Below are positions 1 through 4,481 of a DNA stretch of 9,569 nt, piece by piece. Source of the DNA: a bacterium (GTDB lineage Bacteria > Patescibacteriota > Minisyncoccia > Minisyncoccales > CG1-02-41-26); contig JAGGTS010000038.1 in the NCBI GenBank assembly GCA_021163625.1, positions 1 to 9,569 on the forward strand, given 5' to 3'. Under the pieces are notes generated by a model, which was not told where the DNA came from, ran no database searches, and was given only the letters and a program-made list of their open reading frames with translations. The number at the start of each line of letters is the position of its first letter. The first letter of the stretch is position 1. The translations under genes and the position numbers were made by a program.

Positions 1-2
1 AT

Positions 3-446
3 GGCGACGACCGTTTCTCAATATGGGGTGATACTTGTAGTGGCGGTGATTGTGGTGATGTAAGTAAAGCAGTTGAAGCTCACAGATTTACTGCTAATGG
101 CGATGTGTATCATCGTGGCAATGTCGGCATTGGAACAACAGCGCCTAGCGCTAAATTAGATGTAAAAGGCACTATTCGTGCCCAAGAAATATGTGATGAA
201 AATGGGAATAATTGCAAAGATATATCAAACGGATGGGGTGGAGTTTCGGGCGATATAGACTTAAATGGGAATTGGATTAAAAATGGTTATATTCATAGAG
301 GGCCTTGCCACATAGTAACAACAAGACCCTCTTTCCCTAACACAGTAAATTATTATTGTAATAATGGGGAATATATGGCAGGTATTAGAATTTATGGGGG
401 TGTCTATGGACCAGAACCCTATGGAATAATTTGTTGTAAGTTATAA
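3..446 (+). CDS. C-terminal part of a surface / tail-fibre-like repeat protein (5' end outside window)
   Basis: This frame is open from base 3 with no start needed, so the gene enters from the left edge; 147 residues are visible before the TAA stop. The key sequence is a GNVGIGTTAPSAKLDVKG segment at visible residues 39-56. This is the hallmark of beta-rich fibre proteins that often precede S74 chaperone domains, and it is very common in surface proteins of Patescibacteria and Bacteroidetes. It is followed by a short linker with a Cys pair (ICDENGNNC) and an LNGNWI motif. A compact C-terminal domain comes last, with a C..GEYM.GIRI core and a terminal ICCKL, which is typical of the end domain in such proteins. 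No S74 peptidase domain is seen, so the protein ends differently from phage tail spikes. It is probably exported and part of the cell surface or pili; the exact role is unknown. An internal ATG at 105 is not the real start, because coding-like sequence continues upstream of it. Confidence 0.75.
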   Translation, partial: GDDRFSIWGDTCSGGDCGDVSKAVEAHRFTANGDVYHRGNVGIGTTAPSAKLDVKGTIRAQEICDENGNNCKDISNGWGGVSGDIDLNGNWIKNGYIHRGPCHIVTTRPSFPNTVNYYCNNGEYMAGIRIYGGVYGPEPYGIICCKL

Positions 447-454
447 AAATAATT

Positions 455-471
455 TACAAGTCAAACTTGTA
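455..471 (+). terminator. Small hairpin after the surface-protein gene, possible weak terminator
   Basis: TACAAGT (455-461), a three-base loop CAA and ACTTGTA (465-471) form a perfect 7-bp stem eight bases after the stop codon. No T-run follows on the plus strand (the next bases are GATTAAAAAAATTG), so a classical intrinsic terminator is not demonstrated. Its position is the main argument. Confidence 0.3.
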
Positions 472-718
472 GATTAAAAAAATTGTTTATTAATTAAAAC
501 TAAACTGTTATTCTCCTCAAAAAGGCAAACTGTAAAAATTTATAATTCTGGATGACACAAAAACCGGGAGACAAATTATATTATTTATACATATTAACCA
601 AATAAATCCTTTAACAAAAGAATACTACTCTTTTTTATCTTAAAACCTAAAAAAATTATAACTCCTTTTCCCTTGTATGTTCTTATATTTTTTATGAAGA
701 TAACCTTAAATATGTTAA

Positions 719-1193
719 GACAATTTAGAAATTCCTACTGATAATCTGCTGAAAGTTTGGGAGAATAGAGACGACAGCGAAAAATTAAACTGGTCAAGAG
801 CTTAATACCAATTTTACCAGAGATATCAATGGTGACGATGATTTTGATCTTAAATTGACTTGCAATATACCTTTCGAGGAGGATCCTAATGGTATTGCTG
901 AACGGGAATATTAATAATAACCTCGGTAAAAATAATACTATGGGCATAGGGGAGATAGAAATAGTAGCATATACACGAGGACAATCCTCGCACATTTTTT
1001 GTTTTGCCTAAAAGAAAATTTTTCGCTACAACTGGAAAGGGATGCCAAAATAATTATCGGCAATGACGGCAATGTCGGAATTGGAATAACAGCGTCTGCC
1101 CAGAAACTAAATATCAAGGGTTGTGTTAAGAGGAGGAGTGGTTTTTGTATTGGAACGATTGGAGGGGTAATTAGCCGGGAAGAGGGACTATAA
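719..1193 (+). pseudogene. Frameshifted remnant of a surface / fibre-like protein gene
   Basis: Coding-looking pieces run through this stretch in changing frames. Frame 2 from 719 reads DNLEIPTDNLLKVWENRDD and ends at the TAA at 803. Frame 3 then gives TNFTRDINGDDDFDLKLTCN and on to a TAA at 912. Frame 1 from 901 gives NGNINNNLGKNNTMGIG. Frame 3 reopens from 936 to 1193 and includes NDGNVGIGITASAQKLNIKG (about 1062-1121), a clear degenerate copy of the GNVGIGTTAPSAKLDVKG motif in the gene at the left edge. Each piece has the composition of the same protein class, but stops and frame changes separate them, so the gene is decayed rather than functional. It is probably a duplicated neighbour of the 3-446 gene that degenerated. 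The 3' part (1120-1193) shows no recognisable domain. The exact 5' boundary is uncertain. Confidence 0.6.
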
Positions 1194-1227
1194 ATTAGAG
1201 TAATGCATTGATTCTTATTGTTCCAGC

Positions 1228-1247
1228 CCGGATAAATCCGGATAAAT
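1228..1247. repeat. Tandem 10-bp repeat, two copies
   Basis: CCGGATAAAT occurs twice in direct succession (1228-1237 and 1238-1247), followed by the related GCTGCTAAAT. A separate hairpin lies just downstream: TGTGCTT at 1271-1277 pairs with AAGCACA at 1287-1293. No function is evident. It marks the left edge of a repeat-rich intergenic block. Confidence 0.6.
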
Positions 1248-1353
1248 GCTGCTAAATAGCAAATTTATTTTGTGCTTAACCTTGGCAAGCACACATCCTG
1301 GGCAACTTATTTTTCAGAGATGGAGTCGCTGGGAAAAACCCGAATTCCTAAAT

Positions 1354-1445
1354 CCGAAACCCGAAAAAATACCAAATTCCCAATGACCAAATGTTTTTAT
1401 TATTGGTCATTGGTCATTTTTTCGTCATTCGTCATTCGGGTTTCG
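1354..1445. repeat. Nested inverted-repeat intergenic element
   Basis: Two perfect 11-bp inverted repeats are nested. The outer pair is CGAAACCCGAA (1355-1365) with TTCGGGTTTCG (1435-1445). The inner pair is CCAATGACCAA (1380-1390) with TTGGTCATTGG (1403-1413), separated by a 12-base AT-rich loop. The right arm also contains short tandem words: TTGGTCATT twice (1403-1411, 1410-1418) and TCGTCATT twice (1422-1429, 1429-1436). Words of this type (CCGAAACCCGAA, AATGACCAATGACC) are, from memory, widespread non-coding repeats in many uncultured bacterial genomes; this needs a search. As RNA or cruciform DNA it would fold into a long imperfect hairpin. No transposase or target-site duplication is seen. 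Confidence 0.7.
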
Positions 1446-1463
1446 CCATTTACAAACTATTTT

Positions 1464-1522
1464 GATTTGTAATTTGTAATTTAGAATTTGTTTAGAATTT
1501 AGAATTTAGGATTTAGAATTTG
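1464..1522. repeat. AT-rich tandem array of TAGAATTT-like units
   Basis: The words TTTAGAATTT, TTTGTAATTT and TTTAGGATTT succeed each other with 8- to 11-base spacing, giving a degenerate low-complexity array directly after the inverted-repeat element. Units are too short and irregular for a CRISPR. It may belong to the same composite intergenic element as 1354-1445. Confidence 0.6.
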
Positions 1523-1528
1523 TCACAA

Positions 1529-1565
1529 GGTATGAAATTTATAGTTTGCTGGTGGTATGAAATTT
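1529..1565. repeat. 12-bp direct repeat just upstream of the rplJ promoter
   Basis: GGTATGAAATTT occurs at 1529-1540 and again at 1554-1565, a 25-base period, ending 25 bases before the -35 box at 1590. It may be a remnant of the repeat block or a pair of protein sites; the sequence does not decide. Confidence 0.5.
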
Positions 1566-1589
1566 CTAAATTGCCTTGACATAGGCCTA

Positions 1590-1617
1590 TTGACAAAAAA
1601 TTTATAAGAGTTATTAT
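1590..1617 (+). promoter_or_regulatory. Promoter of the rplJ-rplL operon
   Basis: A consensus -35 TTGACA (1590-1595), a 16-base spacer and a -10 TATTAT (1612-1617) predict a start near 1624, about 12 bases before the L10-leader fold. A second perfect TTGACA lies at 1576-1581 but has no well-placed -10. Between the two lies ATAGGCCTAT (1581-1590), a perfect 10-bp palindrome that overlaps the -35 box and could be an operator. Confidence 0.65.
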
Positions 1618-1635
1618 AAGTTATATATTAAATTT

Positions 1636-1708
1636 CCGCAGACAGCAGGTTCTAACCTATTTAGATTAGAATAAATCCTGCCTAGGAAAAAATATTTTTT
1701 GTCTGTGG
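1636..1708 (+). ncRNA. L10 leader (ribosomal-protein autoregulatory RNA)
   Basis: The untranslated leader of rplJ folds into the shape of the known L10 leader. A closing stem pairs CCGCAGAC (1636-1643) with GTCTGTGG (1701-1708), eight pairs including one G-U. An inner stem pairs GCAGG (1645-1649) with CCTGC (1677-1681). It continues, after an asymmetric bulge TAAAT, into TTCTAA (1650-1655) paired with TTAGAA (1666-1671) under a 10-base loop. A purine-rich strand (GGAAAAAA) follows. In other bacteria the L10(L12) complex binds this RNA and represses its own operon when ribosomal protein is in excess. Its position right before rplJ, the stem complementarity and the asymmetric bulge make the call firm; the regulatory outcome in this organism is inferred. 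Confidence 0.85.
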
Positions 1709-1728
1709 AAAGCACAGATTTTTATTTT
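1702..1728 (+). terminator. Possible attenuator hairpin in the rplJ leader
   Basis: TCTGTG (1702-1707), loop GAAAG and CACAGA (1713-1718) form a 6-bp stem followed by TTTTTATTTT (1719-1728), which resembles a short intrinsic terminator ahead of the rplJ start. Its left arm is also the right arm of the leader's closing stem, so the two structures exclude each other. The stem is short for an efficient terminator. Confidence 0.45.
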
Positions 1729-1736
1729 CTGAATTT

Positions 1737-2288
1737 ATGGCAAAAACAAAAGAGCAAAAAGAGAGTATAATCAAGAATATTAAAGAAAATATAGAAAAGC
1801 AGAAATCTATTGTGTTTGTAGATTTTGCCGAGGTTGATTCAAAAAGTTTGGCAACCTTAAGGGAAGATTTGAAAAATTCTGACTGCCTTCTTATGATAGT
1901 TAAAAAAACCTTGCTTAAAAAGACATTTCAGTTTCTGCAGGAGAAAGGCCCTTGGAAAGAGCAAGCTGCTGGCATTATAAACAAGATTGACGGGATAAAA
2001 GGGCACTTGGCTTTAGTTTTTGGTTTTGGCGATGAAGTAACTCCGGCAAAAATCTGTTATGGTTTTTCAAAAGAAAATAAAAATTTAGAGATTTTGGGCG
2101 GCATTTTAAATTATCGCTTATTAAATCAAGAAGAAGTAATCGAACTGGCAAAACTTCCTTCAAGGAACGATTTGCTTTCAAGGTTGGTTTATACTATCAA
2201 AAGTCCAATTTTTGGTTTTGTCAATGTTTTAAATGGAAACATCAAAGGTCTAATTTACGCGCTTAGCGCTATAAAAGATACAAAATAA
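1737..2288 (+). CDS. rplJ: Large-subunit ribosomal protein L10
   Basis: L10 forms the base of the ribosomal stalk. Its N-terminal domain binds 23S rRNA, and its C-terminal helix carries the L7/L12 dimers that recruit translation factors. The 183 residues are near the usual length of about 165-180. Visible signatures are the N-terminal MAKTKEQKE and [19 protein letters not shown] segments, the VKKTLLKK rRNA-binding region (residues 55-62), a TPAK motif at 102-105, and [19 protein letters not shown] followed by [17 protein letters not shown] at 140-179, which includes the L12-anchoring helix. The ATG at 1737 gives the family-typical start; no Shine-Dalgarno sequence precedes it, and the upstream bases are U-rich. 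It is first in an operon with rplL seven bases downstream and is controlled by the L10 leader. Neither rplK-rplA upstream nor rpoB downstream is present, unlike most bacteria. Confidence 0.97.
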   Translation: MAKTKEQKESIIKNIKENIEKQKSIVFVDFAEVDSKSLATLREDLKNSDCLLMIVKKTLLKKTFQFLQEKGPWKEQAAGIINKIDGIKGHLALVFGFGDEVTPAKICYGFSKENKNLEILGGILNYRLLNQEEVIELAKLPSRNDLLSRLVYTIKSPIFGFVNVLNGNIKGLIYALSAIKDTK

Positions 2289-2295
2289 TAATTAT

Positions 2296-2763
2296 ATGGC
2301 AGAAGAAAAAGAAAACAAAAAAGATAATAACGAGAAAGAAGACGAGAAAAAAGAAGTTGAGGTTCCGAAAGAATTTAAAGACTTAATTGAAAAAATAGAA
2401 AAAATGAGTGTTGCGGATTTGGCGAGATTGGTTAAAGTTTTGGAAGAAAAATTTGGCGTTTCTGCTGCTCCTCAGGTTGTTTCTGTTTCAGGAGGAGGGC
2501 AGGCAGGCGGAAGCAATGGCCAAGCTGCTGCAGAGGAAGAAAAAAGTGTTTTTAATATTGAACTTAAAGAAGTTGGGGCTAAAAAGATAGAAGTTATAAA
2601 AGTGATTCGTGACCTTACAGGTAAAGGATTGAAAGAATCAAAAGATTTAGTTGATGCGGCGGAAAAAGAACCGCAGGTAGTTAGGGAAAATGTAAAGAAA
2701 GATGAAGCCAAGGAGATACAGAAAAAACTTGAAGAAGCAGGAGCAAAAGTTGAGTTAAAATAG
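2296..2763 (+). CDS. rplL: Large-subunit ribosomal protein L7/L12, with charged N-terminal extension
   Basis: L7/L12 is the multi-copy flexible stalk protein that binds elongation, initiation and release factors. Domains in order: a highly charged extension (residues 1-24, mostly Lys and Glu), the dimerisation and L10-binding domain (about 25-56, [20 protein letters not shown]), a Gly/Ala/Gln-rich hinge (57-82), and the conserved C-terminal domain (83-155). That domain contains [27 protein letters not shown] and the ending [13 protein letters not shown]. At 155 residues it is roughly 30 longer than the usual 120-128; the excess lies in the N-terminal extension. The start is the ATG seven bases after rplJ, with no Shine-Dalgarno sequence, so translational coupling to rplJ is likely. 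A hairpin terminator follows at 2811. Confidence 0.97.
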   Translation: MAEEKENKKDNNEKEDEKKEVEVPKEFKDLIEKIEKMSVADLARLVKVLEEKFGVSAAPQVVSVSGGGQAGGSNGQAAAEEEKSVFNIELKEVGAKKIEVIKVIRDLTGKGLKESKDLVDAAEKEPQVVRENVKKDEAKEIQKKLEEAGAKVELK

Positions 2764-2796
2764 CTTTAAGAGAGAGCCCAAAATACCATAAAAGGC

Positions 2797-2825
2797 TTGA
2801 AAAATATTTAAAATAGCGCTATCTT
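2797..2825 (+). promoter_or_regulatory. Possible promoter for the small gene at 2882
   Basis: TTGAAA (2797-2802), a 17-base spacer and TATCTT (2820-2825) match the consensus five of six and four of six. Transcription would begin near 2832, inside the right arm of the rplJ-rplL terminator, so the new transcript would not carry the terminator. In AT-rich DNA such matches arise by chance. Confidence 0.35.
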
Positions 2826-2852
2826 TAAATAAAGTTAGCACTATTTATTTTC
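2811..2852 (+). terminator. Terminator of the rplJ-rplL operon
   Basis: A long, mostly AT stem follows rplL: AAATAG, mismatch C, GCTA, then CTTT on the left (2811-2826) against AAAG, TAGC, mismatch A, CTATTT on the right (2831-2846), with loop AAAT. ATTTTCT follows. It lacks a strong GC core, so read-through into the gene at 2882 is plausible. Confidence 0.6.
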
Positions 2853-2862
2853 TGAAAAGCAG

Positions 2863-2877
2863 AAAAGAAAGGAGGTG
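2863..2877 (+). promoter_or_regulatory. Strong Shine-Dalgarno site of the 2882 gene
   Basis: AAAAGAAAGGAGGTG, with GGAGG six bases before the ATG at 2882, is a nearly full anti-16S match. The first 12 bases recur identically before the genes at 4482 and 4979. Confidence 0.85.
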
Positions 2878-2881
2878 TAAA

Positions 2882-3121
2882 ATGGTCTTTAAAAATAGCT
2901 CAAACAGCGTTATTTCAAAAAGCAAGGTAAAGGATTTTATTGATTATTTGATAGAAGAAGGGAAGTTCTTGGAGAAGTTAAGAAGCGACATACTCTTTTT
3001 AAGCAAAAGTAATATTGATATTAGCGTTAAGATTGTTCGCGAGGAAAGGCTGGTAGATAATATAGATAGGCAAATAAGGAAAACAAAGGAATTGATAAAG
3101 TATTTCCGTCGAGCTTTATAA
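2882..3121 (+). CDS. Small helical protein of unknown function
   Basis: This 79-residue protein is not recognised. It is predicted by eye to be all-helical: after a Ser/Asn-rich start, residues 14-45 (KSKVKDFIDYLIEEGKFLEK and on) and 49-77 (VKIVREERLVDNIDRQIRK and on) have amphipathic, charged patterns suited to a helical hairpin or coiled coil. No Cys is present, and no signal peptide or membrane segment is seen. It is a real gene because it has a textbook Shine-Dalgarno site, follows the rplJ-rplL terminator closely, and ends directly before a strong terminator. It may be expressed by read-through from the ribosomal operon or from a promoter overlapping that terminator. Its charged composition and small size would suit a ribosome- or nucleic-acid-associated factor, but nothing shows this directly. 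Confidence 0.75.
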   Translation: MVFKNSSNSVISKSKVKDFIDYLIEEGKFLEKLRSDILFLSKSNIDISVKIVREERLVDNIDRQIRKTKELIKYFRRAL

Positions 3122-3146
3122 GGGCCAGATTCTTGGCCCTTTTTTA
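3121..3146 (+). terminator. Strong intrinsic terminator after the 2882 gene
   Basis: AGGGCCA (3121-3127), loop GATTCT and TGGCCCT (3134-3140) form a GC-rich 7-bp stem followed by a T run. It begins at the last base of the stop codon. The convergent gene on the other strand ends at 3144; on that strand the hairpin is preceded by A residues and followed by only a weak T tract, so it may act in both directions. Confidence 0.85.
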
Positions 3147-3986
3147 TTTGGCAAAAATAAAGTGCCCGAATAAAAGCAGTATTGCCAGAATGATTAAAAT
3201 GACTGCAATTCTTTTTAGTTTAGCAGCTGTTGGGTTTGTCGGTTTTGCAAACGGGTCAACAAAAGAAGGTATGAGCCAGCGAATAATCGGTTTTCTTCTT
3301 TTTAATTCCGTTTTTTTTAAACTGAATTTTTTGTTTCTTAGAACTACCAAAAGGCAAAATCCGAAAGCTTCTTTCAAAAAATTTTTTTCTGACCTGAATA
3401 TCTTTTTTATCTTTTTTGCCTTTTCGTCATAAAGGATTTCTTTTAATATCTGGCGTTCTTGGAATAATTCTATTATTTCAGGGTTTGATATAATTATTTT
3501 ATTATTTTTTTCCAGTTTGCCGCTGATTATATTTGAGAATGCTTTTGTTGGTTGGTTATATTTTAAGTTGTCATTAATACTGAAAATTTCTTTATCTTTT
3601 AATACTAGAAGAATTAAACCATCTGTCTTTGAGATTCTTGTTGAAAAGTCAGGCAGTATATTAATGATTGAAAAACTTAGATTGCCAAGCCAGCTGGTAT
3701 TTCCATCGGCGATTTCCTCAGCAAGAAATTTATTTACTTTTTGAAGGCTCAGCTTAAAGCATTCCTCGCTATTTTCATTTTTGCAGTTGTAATATTCTTG
3801 TTGGGCAACTTCAGCTATATTTTGTAAAAGATTTTTCCCTTGCAAAAGCGCGTTTTTTAATTGGCCTGCCATATACAGCCACCCAAGCCTTTTTTCTTGG
3901 TTTGTCTCTGGCGTGAAACAAAAAGTATCAAATATTATATTTTTATCTAATTTTGGATTGAAGAAAAATTCGTAAAATTTTGGCAT
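3144..3986 (-). CDS. C-terminally anchored membrane protein with a possible degenerate PP2C-like fold
   Basis: The protein has 280 residues. A single strongly hydrophobic helix lies at the very C-terminus (about 259-278, IAVILIILAILLLFGHFIF), preceded by a basic stretch (KLKR, and KRRK at 229-232). This indicates a tail-anchored protein whose main domain is cytoplasmic. The soluble part has an alternating strand/helix pattern reminiscent of PPM/PP2C phosphatases. It includes an early EKRLGWLYMAGQL strand (31-43), a NLSFSIINI strand (102-110), TDGLILLVLKDKEIFSIND (121-139), a SGKLEKNNKIIISNPEII segment (155-172) where active enzymes have their DG loop, and a final GFCLLVVL strand (209-216). 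The metal-binding aspartates of active PP2C enzymes are not visible. I believe proteins of this shape recur in Patescibacteria, but the assignment is tentative. It has a -10 box upstream and no clear Shine-Dalgarno sequence; the ATG at 3986 gives the longest frame with sensible protein content. Confidence 0.75.
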   Translation of the reverse strand: MPKFYEFFFNPKLDKNIIFDTFCFTPETNQEKRLGWLYMAGQLKNALLQGKNLLQNIAEVAQQEYYNCKNENSEECFKLSLQKVNKFLAEEIADGNTSWLGNLSFSIINILPDFSTRISKTDGLILLVLKDKEIFSINDNLKYNQPTKAFSNIISGKLEKNNKIIISNPEIIELFQERQILKEILYDEKAKKIKKIFRSEKNFLKEAFGFCLLVVLRNKKFSLKKTELKRRKPIIRWLIPSFVDPFAKPTNPTAAKLKRIAVILIILAILLLFGHFIFAK

Positions 3987-4024
3987 ATCAATTTACAATG
4001 CATCAAAAATTATTATTATAATTT

Positions 4025-4030
4025 ATTATA
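4025..4030 (-). promoter_or_regulatory. -10 box of the minus-strand 3986 gene
   Basis: On the minus strand a perfect TATAAT follows GGGG, about 38 bases before the ATG. A -35 at 17-base spacing reads TTCATT, only three of six. The expected transcript has a leader of about 30 bases without a ribosome binding site. Confidence 0.5.
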
Positions 4031-4098
4031 CCCCTTGCCCTTTAATTAATGAAGACCAATAGGCAATTTTCCATCGGTTTTTGCGTTTTTATTTTTTT

Positions 4099-4133
4099 AT
4101 TGTTAATATAACATAACAATATAGTGGTATAAA
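4099..4133 (+). promoter_or_regulatory. Putative tRNA-Val promoter with an inverted repeat
   Basis: An extended -10, TGG then TATAAA (4125-4133), lies 40 bases before the mature tRNA 5' end, a plausible precursor leader length. Upstream, ATTGTTA (4099-4105) and TAACAAT (4114-4120) form a perfect 7-bp inverted repeat with an 8-base spacer, covering the expected -35 area. It may be a protein site or chance in AT-rich DNA. Confidence 0.4.
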
Positions 4134-4172
4134 ACAAAAGGCATTTAAGCGGCTGGCTTCTCTTTAATTTTT

Positions 4173-4245
4173 GGGCAATTAGCTCAGTGGCTAGAGCGCT
4201 TCGTTCACATCGAAGAGGCCGCAGGTTCAAATCCTGCATTGCCCA
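4173..4245 (+). tRNA. tRNA-Val, anticodon CAC
   Basis: A complete 73-base cloverleaf. The acceptor stem pairs GGGCAAT (4173-4179) with ATTGCCC (4238-4244), followed by discriminator A. The D arm is GCTC / GAGC with loop AGTGGCTA. The anticodon stem is CTTCG / CGAAG with loop TTCACAT, so bases 34-36 are CAC, reading the GTG valine codon. The variable loop is five bases, and the T arm is GCAGG / CCTGC with loop TTCAAAT. The 3' CCA is not encoded (TAAA follows), so a CCA-adding enzyme must complete it. It stands alone between the minus-strand gene and the 4482 gene. Confidence 0.95.
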
Positions 4246-4379
4246 TAAAATATGGCTTAATGGTTTTTGCCAAAGTTCAGAAATTATATCTTAGCGTGAT
4301 TGTATAAACACGGTACGATAAACTTTTTAATTTGGCGCCTTTTGAGATATTTTCTGGCTTTGGAAACTTTAAAGAATTA

Positions 4380-4409
4380 TTGACAGATAGTAAAAATATT
4401 GTTTATTAT
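4380..4409 (+). promoter_or_regulatory. Promoter of the 4482 gene
   Basis: A perfect TTGACA (4380-4385), an 18-base spacer and TATTAT (4404-4409); both hexamers are the same as in the rplJ promoter. It predicts a leader of about 65 bases ending in a strong Shine-Dalgarno site. Nothing recognisable is seen between the tRNA and this promoter (4246-4379). Confidence 0.55.
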
Positions 4410-4461
4410 AAATATAAGCAGGCGGTAAGCGTCAAGATTAGAAGTTTATTAAAATAAAAAT

Positions 4462-4474
4462 AAAAGAAAGGAGG
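4462..4474 (+). promoter_or_regulatory. Strong Shine-Dalgarno site of the 4482 gene
   Basis: AAAAGAAAGGAGG, with GGAGG seven bases before the ATG at 4482. Its first 12 bases are identical to the blocks before the 2882 and 4979 genes. Confidence 0.85.
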
Positions 4475-4481
4475 CAGAAAA

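Larger units (their letters stand above)
447..1575. other. Long gene-poor stretch: decayed gene plus intergenic repeats
   Basis: No intact gene is seen between the surface-protein stop and the rplJ promoter. Bases 472-718 are very AT-rich and hold nothing recognisable. Bases 719-1193 hold the decayed surface gene. Bases 1228-1565 hold several kinds of short repeat, annotated separately. The two possible reading frames here (minus 735-995 and plus 1272-1472) have no protein-like features and lie over the pseudogene and the repeats respectively. Confidence 0.6.

Noticed and set aside
735..995. 86-residue minus-strand frame over the decayed surface gene
   Set aside because: Composition is that of an antisense frame; plus-strand pieces in the same place look like fibre protein, and no ribosome site or promoter supports it.
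1354..1445. Insertion sequence or MITE
   Set aside because: Inverted repeats exist but there is no transposase, no target-site duplication and the arms contain tandem words; kept only as a repeat.
1272..1472. 66-residue plus-strand frame
   Set aside because: It runs through the inverted-repeat element and begins in a hairpin; the protein has no plausible features.
1464..1522. CRISPR-like array
   Set aside because: Units of 8-11 bases are degenerate and there are no unique spacers or cas genes.
3133..3432. 99-residue plus-strand frame opposite the minus-strand gene
   Set aside because: It begins inside the terminator of the 2882 gene and is hydrophobic only because it is antisense to a Lys-rich frame.
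4042..4239. 65-residue frame on the minus strand starting MQDLNLRPLRCERSALATEL
   Set aside because: It is the antisense translation of tRNA-Val, a well-known type of spurious protein, and has no start signals.
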